Assembly: GCF_900128925.1 (NCBI RefSeq)
Contig: NZ_FQUJ01000004.1
Location: forward strand, 62,001 to 126,000
Reading direction: 5' to 3'
DNA length: 64,000 bases
Source: Modicisalibacter ilicicola DSM 19980
Lineage (GTDB): Bacteria > Pseudomonadota > Gammaproteobacteria > Pseudomonadales > Halomonadaceae
Part shown: positions 48,331 to 58,549 of the stretch, in pieces
Layout: each line of letters begins with the position of its first letter
How positions within the stretch are numbered: the stretch's first letter is position 1
Program-made: the position numbers and the translations under genes
Notes under the pieces: model-generated
The model's input: the letters and a program-made list of their open reading frames with translations, nothing else
Told to the model about the DNA's origin: nothing
The model's database searches: none

Positions 48331-48690
48331 ATGAAGCTGCGACTGGTGTTATGGCTGCTCGGACTGATGTTGAAGCGCGCCCGGCGTGGCAATCGGCGCT
48401 TTCGCGAGACGCTCGATGAGCTGCGGCATCTGGATTGGGGCATCGCCACCGAGGACCTGAGCATTGCTCGCCACTATCGCATGACTCCCGACGCCATCGA
48501 GAGTGCCCCCGGACTACCGGTGGATCTCGATTTGGAGCTACGCTTTCGCGACGCCGATGCCGCACTGTCCATCCTCCGGAAACCTACCCAGCGTGCCTTC
48601 CTCGACGGCATGATGGATGGTCGCGTGCGTCTGGTCGGCGATTCCAGGGACCTGACAAAATTGCAGAAGCTGCTGCGCCATCTGCGTTAG
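48331..48690 (+). CDS. Conserved-looking protein between hupB and recG
   Basis: 119 residues from ATG 48331; the upstream open frame has no conserved content. Starts with a basic, hydrophobic helix (KLRLVLWLLGLMLKRARRG), then a compact alpha/beta part with LDLELRFRDADAALSILRKP, TQRAFLDGMMDGRVRLVG and DLTKLQKLLRHLR. The latter half looks like an SCP2-type sterol-carrier fold, a family often paired with small-molecule binding; this is a weak impression. Pseudomonads also have a hypothetical gene at this location. Convergent with recG, 8 bases apart. Confidence 0.55.
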   Translation: MKLRLVLWLLGLMLKRARRGNRRFRETLDELRHLDWGIATEDLSIARHYRMTPDAIESAPGLPVDLDLELRFRDADAALSILRKPTQRAFLDGMMDGRVRLVGDSRDLTKLQKLLRHLR

Positions 48691-48698
48691 TTTTAAAC

Positions 48699-50786
48699 TC
48701 ATACCTGGCCGTAACGCCCCGCCTCTTCTCCCAGCCAGCGGCGAATCAGCGTCTCGCTGGCGTCCGGTGCTTCCTCCAGCAATGCCCTGGCCAGCGGGCT
48801 GACCCGTTCCAGCAGGTCCTTGTCGCGTTCCAGATCGGCGATCTTCATCTGCGCCAGGCCGGTCTGGCGGGTGCCGAGCACCTCGCCGGGGCCACGCAGT
48901 TCGAGATCCTTCTCGGCGATGCGAAAGCCGTCCGAGGTCTCGCGCATCACCCCCAGGCGCTCCCGGGAGTGGGCCGAGAGTGGCGGATGGTAGAGCAGCA
49001 CGCAGAAGCTCTCGGTGCCGCCGCGACCGACCCGGCCGCGCAACTGGTGCAACTGCGAGAGCCCCAGGCGCTCGGGGTTCTCGATGATCATCAGGCTGGC
49101 GTTGGGTACGTCGACCCCCACCTCGATCACCGTGGTGGCCACCAGCAGGTCCAGCTCGCCGGCCTTGAAGGCGTCCATCACCGCAGCCTTCTCGGCGGCC
49201 TTCATGCGTCCGTGCACCAGACCGATGGCCAGTTCCGGCAGCGCCTCGGTCAGGGCGTCCCGGGTCGCCTCGGCGGCCTGGCACTGCAAGGCCTCGGATT
49301 CCTCGATCAGGGTGCAGACCCAGTAGGCCTGTCGCCCCTCGGTGCAGGCGCGGCGGATGCGTGTGACCACCTCCGGCCGGCGTTCGTCGGCCACGGCCAC
49401 GGTCTGCACCGGGGTGCGCCCCGGGGGCAGCTCGTCGATCACCGACAGGTCGAGATCGGCATAGGCGCTCATCGCCAGGGTGCGCGGGATGGGGGTGGCG
49501 GTCATGATCAGCTGGTGCGGGGTCAGACCGCCGGCCTCGCCCTTCTGGCGCAGCGCCAGACGCTGGTGCACCCCGAAGCGATGCTGTTCATCGATGATCG
49601 CCAGGCCAAGGCGCTGGAAATGCACGTCGTCCTGGAACAGCGCATGGGTGCCGACGGCCATCTGGACACGGCCATCGGCGATGGCCGCCTTGGTATCGAG
49701 TCGCGCCTTGCCCTTGAGCTTGCCGGACAGCCAGGCCACCTCGATGCCCAGCGGGGCAAGCCAGTCGCGGAAGTTGCGGAAATGCTGTTCGGCGAGGATC
49801 TCCGTGGGTGCCATCAAGGCGGCCTGGCAGTCGCCGGCGATGGCCTGCAAGGCCGCCATCGCCGCCACCACGGTCTTGCCCGAGCCGACATCGCCCTGTA
49901 CCAGGCGCAGCATGGGCGTGGCGGTTTCCAGGTCGCGGGCAATCTCGTCGAGCACCCGGCGCTGGGCTCCGGTGAGGGCGAAGGGCAGCTGGGTCACGAA
50001 GCGGGCCTGCAGGCCGCGCCCGGACGGCAGTGACGGGGCGCCGTCGGTCTGGATGCGCAGACGCACCTGGCGCAGGCTGAGCTGGTGGGCGAGCAGTTCC
50101 TCCAGGGCCAGGCGTCGCTGGGTGGGGTGAGTGCCGCTGGCCAGATGTTCGAGATCGGCCTCCGGGGGCGGCTCGTGCAGATAGCGCAGGCAGGCCTGCA
50201 GCTCGGGTAGCCGGAAGCGTTCGTGCAAGCCCTCGGGGATGGCGTCCGGCAGCGACTGCGGGACCTCGTCGAGAATCTTGAATGCCTGGCTGATCAGACC
50301 GCGCAGGCGCGGCTGGGCGAGGCCCTCGGTGGCCGGATAGATGGGAGTCAGATGCTCGTCGACAGGCACATCGCCCTGGCGTAGCAGGCGGTATTCGGGG
50401 TGATAGAGCTCGAGTCCCGTGGCCCCGGCCCGCGCCTCGCCGAAACAGCGCAGATGCACGCCTCGGGCGAACTGCTGCTGCTGGGCCGGCGAGAAGTGGA
50501 AGAAGCGCAGGCTGAGAATGCCCGAACCATCCTTGAGCCGCACCAGCAGGCTGCGCCGGCGGCCCTTGACCACTTCCGCGGCACACACCTCGCCGTCGAC
50601 CACCGCCTCCTGGCCGGCGCGCAGGGTAGCGATCGGCGTGATGCGCGTGCGGTCCTGATAGCGCAGCGGCAGGTGGAACAGCAGATCGACGACCCGTTCG
50701 AGTCGCAACCGCGCCAGCCTGGCGGCCAAGGCGTCGCCCACACCGGCCAGAGCGGTGACCGGCTGCTCGAGTCCGGGCCCTGTCAT
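48699..50786 (-). CDS. recG: ATP-dependent DNA helicase RecG
   Basis: 695 residues from ATG 50786, which overlaps the oxyR stop (ATGA). Branch-migrating helicase for recombination intermediates and stalled forks. N-terminal wedge domain (~60-160, FHLPLRYQDRTRITPI), helicase motifs Walker A LVQGDVGSGKTVVAAMAALQ, DEQHRFG (the Walker B, DEQH), and motif VI around HQLRGRVGRG. C-terminal TRG segment GEVLGTRQTG is present. Confidence 0.96.
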   Translation of the reverse strand: MTGPGLEQPVTALAGVGDALAARLARLRLERVVDLLFHLPLRYQDRTRITPIATLRAGQEAVVDGEVCAAEVVKGRRRSLLVRLKDGSGILSLRFFHFSPAQQQQFARGVHLRCFGEARAGATGLELYHPEYRLLRQGDVPVDEHLTPIYPATEGLAQPRLRGLISQAFKILDEVPQSLPDAIPEGLHERFRLPELQACLRYLHEPPPEADLEHLASGTHPTQRRLALEELLAHQLSLRQVRLRIQTDGAPSLPSGRGLQARFVTQLPFALTGAQRRVLDEIARDLETATPMLRLVQGDVGSGKTVVAAMAALQAIAGDCQAALMAPTEILAEQHFRNFRDWLAPLGIEVAWLSGKLKGKARLDTKAAIADGRVQMAVGTHALFQDDVHFQRLGLAIIDEQHRFGVHQRLALRQKGEAGGLTPHQLIMTATPIPRTLAMSAYADLDLSVIDELPPGRTPVQTVAVADERRPEVVTRIRRACTEGRQAYWVCTLIEESEALQCQAAEATRDALTEALPELAIGLVHGRMKAAEKAAVMDAFKAGELDLLVATTVIEVGVDVPNASLMIIENPERLGLSQLHQLRGRVGRGGTESFCVLLYHPPLSAHSRERLGVMRETSDGFRIAEKDLELRGPGEVLGTRQTGLAQMKIADLERDKDLLERVSPLARALLEEAPDASETLIRRWLGEEAGRYGQV

Positions 50787-51709
50787 GCCGGCACGGCGTC
50801 CGGCTGTTCCTGGTGGCACTGCTCGATGGCCCCGATCAATGCATCGATGGCCTTGGGGCGCGGGAAGCTGGCACGCCAGGCGACCGCGACGGTACGGCTG
50901 GGTGCCTCGGGGCTGAAGGGGCGACTCTCCAGCATGCCGCTCTCGTAGTGCCCCGTGCCGATGGCCGACTGGGGCAGCACCGTGATGCCCAGCTTGGAAG
51001 CCACCATGTGACGGATGGTTTCCAGGGAGCCCCCTTCCGCGGTCAGGGTATTGGACGGGCTGTTGAGCTGAGCACTGATCGCCGGGCAGGCTTCGAGGAT
51101 CTGATCCCGGAAGCAGTGGCCCTCGCCGAGCAGCAGCAGGCGCTCGGAGAGCAGGTCTTCCTTGTCGATGCTGGTCTTGCGGGTCCAGGGATGATCGCTG
51201 GGAATCAGCACCTCGAAGGGCTCGTCGTAAAGCGCCCGGGTGACCACGTCGGCCTCGGTGAAGGGGAGCGCGACGATGATCGCATCGAGCTCACCACTGC
51301 GAAGCTTGCGGCGCAACTCCGCGGTGAAGTTCTCCTCGATGTACAGCGGCATGCGTGGCGCCATGCGCGCCAGCTGCGGGATCAGGTGCGGAAACAGATA
51401 GGGGCCGATGGTGTAGATGGCACCGATGCGCAGCGGGCTGACCAGCTGGTCCTTGCCCTCGTTGGCCAGTTCGCGAATGATGCTGGCCTGTTCGAGTACC
51501 CGCTGGGCCTGTTCGACGACCTTCGCTCCCAGGGGCGTCACTTGCACGGTGGACTTGGAGCGCTCGAAGAGTGCGACCTCGAGTTCGTCCTCGAGCTTCT
51601 TCACGGCCACGGACAAGGTGGGTTGGGATACGAAGCAGCGTTCCGCGGCACGCCCGAAATGACGCTCCTGAGCCAGTGTCACGATGTAGCGAAGTTCTGT
51701 TAGAGTCAT
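50783..51709 (-). CDS. oxyR: Hydrogen-peroxide-responsive LysR-type regulator OxyR
   Basis: 308 residues from ATG 51709. LysR family: N-terminal winged HTH (LRYIVTLAQERHFGRAAERC...QPTLSVAVKKLE) and C-terminal sensor domain. The redox cysteines C199 (GEGHCF) and C208 (LEACPA) are at exactly the E. coli OxyR positions, so it should sense peroxide by disulfide formation. It is divergent from the NAD-binding-protein gene; the ~70-base gap is a plausible OxyR site, and recG is translationally coupled behind it, as in pseudomonads. Confidence 0.96.
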   Translation of the reverse strand: MTLTELRYIVTLAQERHFGRAAERCFVSQPTLSVAVKKLEDELEVALFERSKSTVQVTPLGAKVVEQAQRVLEQASIIRELANEGKDQLVSPLRIGAIYTIGPYLFPHLIPQLARMAPRMPLYIEENFTAELRRKLRSGELDAIIVALPFTEADVVTRALYDEPFEVLIPSDHPWTRKTSIDKEDLLSERLLLLGEGHCFRDQILEACPAISAQLNSPSNTLTAEGGSLETIRHMVASKLGITVLPQSAIGTGHYESGMLESRPFSPEAPSRTVAVAWRASFPRPKAIDALIGAIEQCHQEQPDAVPA

Positions 51710-51781
51710 TGGTTGAGGGCCCGTCAGGGGCATCCTGTCGAATCGGTGGTTATGTCCGTTTTACCAAGGAGCCAGGTAAAG

Positions 51782-52657
51782 GTGAAGAATACGTGTCTGA
51801 TTCTCGGCTGTGGCGACATCGGAAAGACGCTCGGTCTGCAGCTTATCGAGGCGGGGCATCGCGTGATCGGCGCCCGTCGCAATCCCGACATACTCGTGGG
51901 CAGCGGCATCGAGCCGCTGGCCGTGGATCTCAATGACCCCGCCTCCCTCGAGGCCCTGCCCGACGCGGATATCGTCATCTACGTGGTCAGCGCCGATCGC
52001 TTCGACGAACAGGCCTACCAGGCAGCGTACCGTGATGGCCTGAGGGCGATGCTGGCCGAGCTCGACCGACGCCCGCGCTCACCGAGGCGAGTCTTCTTCG
52101 TCTCCTCGACCAGCGTCTACGCCCAGCAGGGTGGCGAAACCGTGGACGAGACCAGCGAGACCCAGCCGACGGGCTTCGCCGGGCAACTGATGCGCGAGGC
52201 CGAACTGACACTCATCGAGCACCGCCTGCCCGGCACCGTGGTACGTTTCTCGGGCATCTACGGCCCGGGGCGCGATCGGCTCATCCAGCAGGTACGCGAA
52301 GGGCGTATCGCCGCTTCCACGCCGCCGATGTACTCCAATCGCATCCACCGCGACGATTGTGCCGGCGTGCTCACCCACATGATCGCCAAGGCCTTGAACG
52401 ACGAGCCGCTGGAGGAGCTCTACCTGGCCAGCGACTGCGAACCGGTGCCGCTGCACGAGGTGATGGCCTGGCTGGCCAAGCGCCTCAAGGTCGAGACCCA
52501 CGAGGTCATCCAGTCACCGCTGCGCCGGCGTTCCAGCAAGCGCTGCGACAACTCGCGGCTGCTCGAGACCGGTTATCGGTTCCGCTACCCGACCTTCCGC
52601 GAGGGCTATGCCCAGGTTCTGGACTGCGCTGCCCCGGCAACGTCGGAAAAGGCCTGA
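51782..52657 (+). CDS. NAD-dependent epimerase/dehydratase-like SDR, YeeZ type
   Basis: 291 residues from GTG 51782, which has AAGGAG and AGGT upstream; ATG 51752 adds an unconserved tail. Extended SDR fold with the N-terminal nucleotide loop LILGCGDIGKTLGLQL and Ser/Tyr region FFVSSTSVYAQQGGETVDE; RFSGIYGPGRDRLI and RIHRDDCAGVLTHM are typical of UDP-sugar-epimerase relatives such as YeeZ. The substrate is unknown. Beyond the stop comes a tandem repeat array, then a convergent gene. Confidence 0.85.
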   Translation: MKNTCLILGCGDIGKTLGLQLIEAGHRVIGARRNPDILVGSGIEPLAVDLNDPASLEALPDADIVIYVVSADRFDEQAYQAAYRDGLRAMLAELDRRPRSPRRVFFVSSTSVYAQQGGETVDETSETQPTGFAGQLMREAELTLIEHRLPGTVVRFSGIYGPGRDRLIQQVREGRIAASTPPMYSNRIHRDDCAGVLTHMIAKALNDEPLEELYLASDCEPVPLHEVMAWLAKRLKVETHEVIQSPLRRRSSKRCDNSRLLETGYRFRYPTFREGYAQVLDCAAPATSEKA

Positions 52658-52662
52658 TCCAT

Positions 52663-52993
52663 CGCCCGATAAAGCGGGCTCCCACAAAACCCTGGGGTAT
52701 CAATGGCCTGTGGGAGCTCGCTTCAGCGAGCGAGGGGTTGGCCAGAACCGCCCGATAAATCGGCCCCCACAAAAGCCTGGGGTATCAATGACCTGTGGGA
52801 GCTCGCTTCAGCGACCGAGGGGTTGGCCAGAACCGCCCGATAAATCGGGCTCCCACAAAACCCTGGGATATCAATGGCCTGTGGGAGCTCGCTTCAGCGA
52901 GCGAGGGGTTGGCCAGAACCGCCCGATAAATCGGGCTCCCATAAAATCCTGTGATATCAATGGTCCGTGGAAGCTCGCTTCAGCGACCGATAG
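52663..52993. repeat. Tandem array of an 86-bp palindrome-containing unit (BIME/REP-like)
   Basis: Units begin at 52663, 52749, 52834 and 52920 (spacing 86, 85, 86); the fourth is shorter and decayed. Each holds two REP-like arms in opposite orientation: CGCCCGATAAATCGGGCTCC and TGTGGGAGCTCGCTTCAGCG, joined by CCCTGGGGTATCAATGGCC-like sequence and followed by GAGGGGTTGGCCAGAAC. It resembles pseudomonad REP/BIME elements (GTGGGAGC core). It lies between an SDR gene and thpR (395-base gap); bases 52994-53052 hold nothing further. Confidence 0.9.
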
Positions 52994-53052
52994 CCAGATT
53001 CTAGTGGTTATGGTGGCCCAGCGCAGGGGTAAATTTCACCCTCGGCGGCGGC

Positions 53053-53577
53053 TCAGCCGCCACGCGGCGCCGTGCGCGCCAGGGTGACGTAACGTCGCCC
53101 TGGCCCGTCGACGGCGGAATGCACCAGTGACGCCGATCCCAGCGGCCAGACGAGAGGCAAGGCATCGTCCGCGTCCGCTTGGACGGGACGCGAGGCCTTG
53201 CGCACCAAGGTCACGTGCGGCCGAAAAGCGTGTCGAGGTGGCGTGAAACCCAGCGGGGCCAGGGCGCTCCAGAGCCGCTTCTGGAACGCCGCCAAGGACT
53301 CGGGGGCGGTCGCGCTTCCCGCCCAGACGACACCGCCCCGCGGGAAATGGCCGAGCCGGTCGAGAGTCCAGGTGCCCGCGGGGCCGGTCAGCTGGTGTGT
53401 TGTCTCGACCAGCGGCGTGACCTGGTGAGGCGGGACCTCGCCAAGAAAGGCCAGGGTCAGGTGCAGCTTGTCGGTGGCGGTGCGCTTGCCGCCGCAGCGA
53501 TGCTGGGCCTGAATGGCCAGCGTTTCCAGGCGCTCGCGCAGTGCCGGGTCCGGCCACAGGGCAAAGAACAGGCGCAT
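53053..53577 (-). CDS. thpR: RNA 2',3'-cyclic phosphodiesterase (2H family)
   Basis: 174 residues. LigT/ThpR-type 2H phosphoesterase: the two HxTx motifs are HLTL (about 39-42, DKLHLTLAFLGEVP) and HVTL (near 121-124, FRPHVTLVRKA). Hydrolyses 2',3'-cyclic RNA ends. The ribosome site is weak. First of a minus-strand pair with ridA, 19 bases upstream. Confidence 0.9.
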   Translation of the reverse strand: MRLFFALWPDPALRERLETLAIQAQHRCGGKRTATDKLHLTLAFLGEVPPHQVTPLVETTHQLTGPAGTWTLDRLGHFPRGGVVWAGSATAPESLAAFQKRLWSALAPLGFTPPRHAFRPHVTLVRKASRPVQADADDALPLVWPLGSASLVHSAVDGPGRRYVTLARTAPRGG

Positions 53578-53596
53578 GATCGTTCGGCGTTCCCCG

Positions 53597-53986
53597 CTAG
53601 TCGCCGATGACCATGATGGCTTCCGCCTCGAACTGGCTTTTCTTCGGCAGCGCCTTGACCCCTACCGCGGCTCGTGCCGGATAGGGCGCCACGAAGAACT
53701 CCTCCATGATCTGGTTGACCACGGCGAAGTTGTCCAGGTCGATCAGGTAGAGGTTGAGCTTGACGATATCTTCGAGCGAGCCGCCGGCTTCCTCGCAGAC
53801 CGCGCTGAGATTGGCGAAGACCTGGCGCACCTGGGCCTCGATGTCGCCGGAGGCCAGTTCCATGGTCTGGGGGTCGAGGGGGATCTGGCCGGACAGATAC
53901 ACGGTGTTGCCGGACTTGATGGCCTGGGAGTAGGGGCCGATGGCGGCGGGTGCCTTGTCGGTCTGGATGACTGCCTTGTTGCTCAT
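53597..53986 (-). CDS. ridA: RidA family reactive-intermediate deaminase
   Basis: 129 residues from ATG 53986 (AGGAG 7 bases upstream). Hydrolyses 2-aminoacrylate and similar enamines/imines. Family features: N-terminal [21 protein letters not shown], and the arginine region [14 protein letters not shown] that holds the active-site Arg. 17 bases downstream of spoT, giving the familiar gmk-rpoZ-spoT-ridA order. Confidence 0.95.
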   Translation of the reverse strand: MSNKAVIQTDKAPAAIGPYSQAIKSGNTVYLSGQIPLDPQTMELASGDIEAQVRQVFANLSAVCEEAGGSLEDIVKLNLYLIDLDNFAVVNQIMEEFFVAPYPARAAVGVKALPKKSQFEAEAIMVIGD

Positions 53987-54003
53987 CAGAAACTCCTGAA
54001 AAC

Positions 54004-56130
54004 TCAATTGTGGACGCGGCTGATCTTGCCGACGTGGGGCAGGTTGCGCAGCCGCTTGATGATCCGCGCCAGGTGCACCCGATCGCGGACCGCCAGGGTC
54101 AGGTTGACGATCGACAGCCGGGCATCCCGCTCCTCGATGCCGACGCGCTCGATGTTGGCGTCCGCATCGGTGACCAGGCTGGCCAGCTCGGCGACCAGGC
54201 CGCGGCGTGACTCTATCGCGATGCGCAGTGCCACGGGGAAGTCGCCACTGATGTCGGGCGACCACTCCAGGGCCAGCAGCTTGTCCGGTTCGCTGCGCAA
54301 TTCCACGATATTGCGACAGCTGCTGCGATGCACCACGATGCCCTTGCCCACCGACAGGTGGCCGATCACGGAGTCACCGGGCAACGGGTGGCAGCAGCGG
54401 GCGAAGCTGATCACCATGCCCTCGGTGCCGTGAATGGTCACCGGCCCCTCCAGCCCCGTCACCTCGTGCGGCCGGTCCTGATGGTCGCTTTCCGTCAGGC
54501 GCCGAGCCACCGTATGGGCCATGCGGGTGCCCAGCCCGATGGATTCGAGCAGGTCGTCGATGTGCCGCAGCTCGAGGTCGGTCAGCAGGCGCAGCAGGGG
54601 CGCGTCGGGCAGTTCCTCGAGACTGGTGGCGTAATCCGCCAGGGCCTGGTTGAGCAGGCGGCGGCCCAGCTGGATGGATTCGCTGCGCTGCTGGTTCTTG
54701 AGGGCGTGACGAATCGCCGAACGCGCCTTGGCGGTGACGACGAAGCTCAGCCACGCCAGGCTGGGTCGAGCCCCCGGTGCGGTGATGATCTCCACCGTCT
54801 GGCCACTCTCGAGGCGACTCGAGAGCGGGGCCAGGTGGCGATCGATGCGACAGGCGATGCAGTGGTTGCCGATGTCGGTATGCACCGTGTAGGCGAAATC
54901 CACCACCGTCGCCCCCTGGGGCAATTCCATGATGTCGCCCTTGGGCGTGAATACATAGACGTCATCGGGAAACAGGTCGTTCTTGACATGCTCGATGAAT
55001 TCCAGGGAATCGCCGGCGTGGCGCTGCATCTCGAGCAGGCCGCGCACCCACTCCCGAGCCCGAGCATGGCTACCGAGGGCGATGGGGTGCTCGGTCTGGC
55101 CGGCCTTGTAGAGCCAGTGGGCGGCGATGCCGTTGTTGGCCATCGCCTCCATCTCCCGGGTACGGATCTGCACCTCGATGGGGATGCCGTTGGCACCGAA
55201 CAGGGTGGTGTGCAGGCTCTGGTAGCCGTTGGCCTTGGGAATGGCGATGTAGTCCTTGAAGCGGCCCGGTACCGGCTTGTACAGGTTGTGCACGGCACCG
55301 AGGATGCGGTAGCAGGTATCCACGTTGTCGGTGATGATGCGAAAGCCGAAGACGTCCATGATCTCGGCGAAGGGCTTGCGTTGATCGCGCATCTTGCGAT
55401 AGATCGACAAGAGATGTTTCTGGCGGCCGATCACCGTGCCGGGCAGGTCATCGTCATCCAGACAGTTCTGCAGCGTGGTCTGTACCTGGCGAATCATGGT
55501 GCGGCGGTTGCCGCGGGCCTTGGATACGGCCCGCTTGATGCGTTCGGCACGCATCGGGTGCAGGGCCTGGAACGAGAGATCCTCGAGCTCGACGCGGATG
55601 GTGTTGATGCCCAGGCGCCCGGCGATGCGAGCATAGATCTCCAGGGTTTCCCGAGCGATGCGGCGCTTCTTGTCGGGTCGCAACGGGCCCAGGGTGCGCA
55701 TGTTGTGCAAACGGTCGGCAAGCTTGACGATGATCACGCGGATGTCCTGGGACATCGCCATGACCATCTTCTGGAAGTTCTCGGCCTGAGCGACCGCCTT
55801 GTCCTCGAAGGTGATCTGGGTCAGCTTCGAGACACCATCGACCAGCTCTGCCACCGGTTCCCCGAACTGGGCGGCCAACGCCTTCTTGGAAATGCCGGTG
55901 TCTTCGATCACGTCGTGCAGCATGGCGGCCATCAGGCTCTGATGGTCCATGTGCATGTTGGCAAGAATGTTCGACACCGCCAGCGGGTGGGTGACGTAGG
56001 GTTCGCCGGAGCGCCGGCACTGGCCGTCGTGGGCCTGCTCGGCGTAATAGAAGGCACGCTTGACCTGCTGAATCTCGTCCAGAGGGAGATAACCGCCGAG
56101 ACGGTCAGCCAGATCATCGATGGTGAACAT
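54004..56130 (-). CDS. spoT: Bifunctional (p)ppGpp synthetase/hydrolase SpoT
   Basis: 708 residues. Hydrolase HD domain ~45-145 with [11 protein letters not shown] intact, so hydrolysis is expected. Synthetase domain ~230-340 with [19 protein letters not shown] and [15 protein letters not shown] domain ([20 protein letters not shown]) and C-terminal ACT domain follow. Unlike RelA, the HD motif is not degenerate. It sits between rpoZ and ridA, all on the minus strand, as in E. coli and pseudomonads. Confidence 0.97.
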   Translation of the reverse strand: MFTIDDLADRLGGYLPLDEIQQVKRAFYYAEQAHDGQCRRSGEPYVTHPLAVSNILANMHMDHQSLMAAMLHDVIEDTGISKKALAAQFGEPVAELVDGVSKLTQITFEDKAVAQAENFQKMVMAMSQDIRVIIVKLADRLHNMRTLGPLRPDKKRRIARETLEIYARIAGRLGINTIRVELEDLSFQALHPMRAERIKRAVSKARGNRRTMIRQVQTTLQNCLDDDDLPGTVIGRQKHLLSIYRKMRDQRKPFAEIMDVFGFRIITDNVDTCYRILGAVHNLYKPVPGRFKDYIAIPKANGYQSLHTTLFGANGIPIEVQIRTREMEAMANNGIAAHWLYKAGQTEHPIALGSHARAREWVRGLLEMQRHAGDSLEFIEHVKNDLFPDDVYVFTPKGDIMELPQGATVVDFAYTVHTDIGNHCIACRIDRHLAPLSSRLESGQTVEIITAPGARPSLAWLSFVVTAKARSAIRHALKNQQRSESIQLGRRLLNQALADYATSLEELPDAPLLRLLTDLELRHIDDLLESIGLGTRMAHTVARRLTESDHQDRPHEVTGLEGPVTIHGTEGMVISFARCCHPLPGDSVIGHLSVGKGIVVHRSSCRNIVELRSEPDKLLALEWSPDISGDFPVALRIAIESRRGLVAELASLVTDADANIERVGIEERDARLSIVNLTLAVRDRVHLARIIKRLRNLPHVGKISRVHN

Positions 56131-56231
56131 GCAACGCGCCTATTCCGGAATCACGGACCTCTTGACCCTTATCCTGAACTCTCGCGCCGGTGGCTCGCAA
56201 GCCGCCATGCCGTCAAGCGCCGCGCTCGATC

Positions 56232-56486
56232 CTAGGCTTCGGAGTCGTAGCTGGGTTCCGGGCGGGGCCGCACCGGAGCTTCCACCGGCTCGTCCAGGAC
56301 GTTCTCGTCGATCTTGCCGGTGGCGATCTCGCGCAGCGCCATCACCGTGGGCTTGTCGTTTTCCCAGGGCAGCAGGGCATCGCGGGTTCCTCTGGCCAGC
56401 TGACGGGCGCGCTGGGTCGACACCATCACCAGCTTGAAACGGTTTTCGACATTCTCGAGGCAATCTTCAACGGTCACTCGCGCCAT
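56232..56486 (-). CDS. rpoZ: RNA polymerase omega subunit
   Basis: 84 residues. Starts [20 protein letters not shown] and contains the omega core [20 protein letters not shown] and [14 protein letters not shown]. The tail is short and acidic. Stabilises the beta-prime subunit. Located in the gmk-rpoZ-spoT cluster with 94 bases from gmk and 101 to spoT. Confidence 0.97.
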   Translation of the reverse strand: MARVTVEDCLENVENRFKLVMVSTQRARQLARGTRDALLPWENDKPTVMALREIATGKIDENVLDEPVEAPVRPRPEPSYDSEA

Positions 56487-56580
56487 GGAGGGTATCCTGA
56501 TTTGCTAGTCAAGGGTGCAGGCTCACGTAGCGCTGATCGCACGTCGCCTGACACAGAAACGTTGGGTAGGACCGAGCAGT

Positions 56581-57213
56581 CTACTCGACCCCCTCGACAC
56601 GTGACAAGAGCGCCTGGATCAGCGGGCCCTGCCGATCGCGAACCCGCTCGAGGCGCGAGCGCTCGGCCAGCACCAGGCCCACCAGCTGGTTCCGGGCGGC
56701 ATCGAAGTCGTCGTTGACGATGACGTGCTCGTACTCGTCGAAGTGCGACATCTCGCTGATGGCATCGCGCATGCGCCGATCGATCGTCGCCGCGTCGTCG
56801 GTGCCGCGCCGCGACAACCGTTCGTGCAACGCCTCGCGGGAGGGTGGCAGCACGAACACCGAGACGGCATCCGGCATCTGCTCGCGCACCTGGCGGGCCC
56901 CCTGCCAGTCGATCTCGAGAATCACGTCCTGACCCGCGGCGAGCAATGCCTGCACTGCCGGACGCGAGGTGCCGTAGTAGTTGTCGAACACTTGGGCATA
57001 CTCGAAGAAGTCGCCGCGTTCGACCATGCGCTCGAAGGTGGCGACATCCACGAAATGGTAGTTGAGGCCATCGACTTCGCCGGGACGCATCATTCGGGTG
57101 GTGTGCGAGACCGATACCTGAATGCCGTCCAGCTGCGCCAGCAGCGCACGCACCAGGCTGGTCTTGCCGGCACCGGAGGGGGCGGAAACGATGTAGAGCG
57201 TACCGTGGGACAT
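56581..57213 (-). CDS. gmk: Guanylate kinase
   Basis: 210 residues from ATG 57213; the open frame further upstream (to 57270) is not conserved. Phosphorylates GMP to GDP. P-loop SAPSGAGKTSLVRALL near 9-24; GMP-binding region VSHTTRMMRPGEVDGLNYHF; lid segment RLSRRGTDDAATIDRRM. Divergent from the MFS gene. First in the gmk-rpoZ-spoT minus-strand run. Confidence 0.97.
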   Translation of the reverse strand: MSHGTLYIVSAPSGAGKTSLVRALLAQLDGIQVSVSHTTRMMRPGEVDGLNYHFVDVATFERMVERGDFFEYAQVFDNYYGTSRPAVQALLAAGQDVILEIDWQGARQVREQMPDAVSVFVLPPSREALHERLSRRGTDDAATIDRRMRDAISEMSHFDEYEHVIVNDDFDAARNQLVGLVLAERSRLERVRDRQGPLIQALLSRVEGVE

Positions 57214-57312
57214 GGGCGAGTCCGGTTGAATCACTGTGAAGAAGGCGCGCATTATCGCACATTGCGACATCGCCTCTACAGGGCGATGCCCCTACCTCCC
57301 ACAAGGATGCCT

Positions 57313-58548
57313 ATGGGTGCCACTTCGAGCCGGGCCGACGGAGCATCGCGGCTGGTCTTTGCGGGCGTGGCCTTCGCCTTCCTGCTGGTCATGCTCGGGG
57401 CCACGCTGCCGACGCCACTGTTTCCCGTCTATCAGCAACGCTTCGGTTTTACCCAGTTGATCATCACGGTGATCTTCGCCGCCTACGCCGTCGGGGTGAT
57501 CGGTGCGCTGATCGTCACCGGACGCTGGTCGGATCAGCTCGGCCGACGCCCCCTGCTGTTCGGCGGGCTGGTCGCCGCCGCCCTCAGCGACGTGATGTTC
57601 CTGGTCAGCGACGGCCTGGCGGGGTTGCTGGTCGCACGGGTGCTCTCGGGCATCTCCGCCGGCATCTATACCGGCACGGCCACCGTGGCGGTGATCGAAC
57701 TGGCACCGAAGCCCTGGAAGCGGATGGCCACCTTCATCGCCACCGCCGTCAACATGGGAGGCCTGGGGTTGGGGCCGGTCGTCGCCGGTCTGCTCGGCCA
57801 GTACGCCCCCTGGCCGCTGCATCTGGCCTATGCGGTGCACCTGGGACTGCTGGCCATCGCGGTGGGGGCGATAGGCATCGCCCCGGAAACGGTGCAGCGC
57901 CCCGATCGCCCGCGCTTGACCCTGCAGCGTCTGCGGGTACCCGCCGAGGTGCGAGGCCTCTTCCTGCCGGCGGCGGTTGCCGGGTTTGCCGGTTTCGCCG
58001 TGCTCGGCTTCTTCAGCGCTACGGCCCCGGCCTTCATGGGGGAGGTGCTGGGCCATGCCAACCTGGCACTGATCGGTGTCGTCGCCGGTACCGCCTTCTT
58101 TTCCTCCACCCTGGGCCAACTGGCCCAGGGCCGCTTCGCCGAACGCAAGCGGTTGCCCCTGGGGTGCGGCGTGATCATCGTCGGCATCCTGCTGGTCGGT
58201 ATCGGCATTGGGGTCGTCTCGTTGTGGCTCTTCCTGGGTGGAGCGATCATCGCCGGGCTGGGGCACGGCATCGCCTTTCGTGCCGGCCTGGGGGCGGTCA
58301 CGGCAGCGAGCCCGGTCAATCAGCGCGGCGCGTTGACCTCGACCTTCTTCGTCGTGGTCTACGTGGCCCTGTCGATTCCGGTGCTGGGCATCGGCCTGAC
58401 GGCCCGGATCGCCGGCCTGCCGGTCGCCGGCATGGGCTTCGCGACCTTCGTGGCGCTCCTGGCGGCCGTGGCGCTGGTATCATTGCTACGTTATCGCGCC
58501 AGGGCCACGCCCGACCCTTCGTCTCAACCCTCGTTCAGGGAGTCCTGA
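57313..58548 (+). CDS. Major facilitator superfamily transporter
   Basis: 411 residues from ATG 57313, which has AAGGA 5 bases upstream; ATGs at 57307 and 57286 are less suitable. About 12 membrane helices; the MFS loop 2-3 motif reads [20 protein letters not shown]. No drug-pump signature decides the substrate. The gene is followed by pyrC after one base, and pyrC's GGGAG site lies inside its last codons, so the two are probably co-transcribed. Confidence 0.85.
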   Translation: MGATSSRADGASRLVFAGVAFAFLLVMLGATLPTPLFPVYQQRFGFTQLIITVIFAAYAVGVIGALIVTGRWSDQLGRRPLLFGGLVAAALSDVMFLVSDGLAGLLVARVLSGISAGIYTGTATVAVIELAPKPWKRMATFIATAVNMGGLGLGPVVAGLLGQYAPWPLHLAYAVHLGLLAIAVGAIGIAPETVQRPDRPRLTLQRLRVPAEVRGLFLPAAVAGFAGFAVLGFFSATAPAFMGEVLGHANLALIGVVAGTAFFSSTLGQLAQGRFAERKRLPLGCGVIIVGILLVGIGIGVVSLWLFLGGAIIAGLGHGIAFRAGLGAVTAASPVNQRGALTSTFFVVVYVALSIPVLGIGLTARIAGLPVAGMGFATFVALLAAVALVSLLRYRARATPDPSSQPSFRES

Positions 58549-58549
58549 C

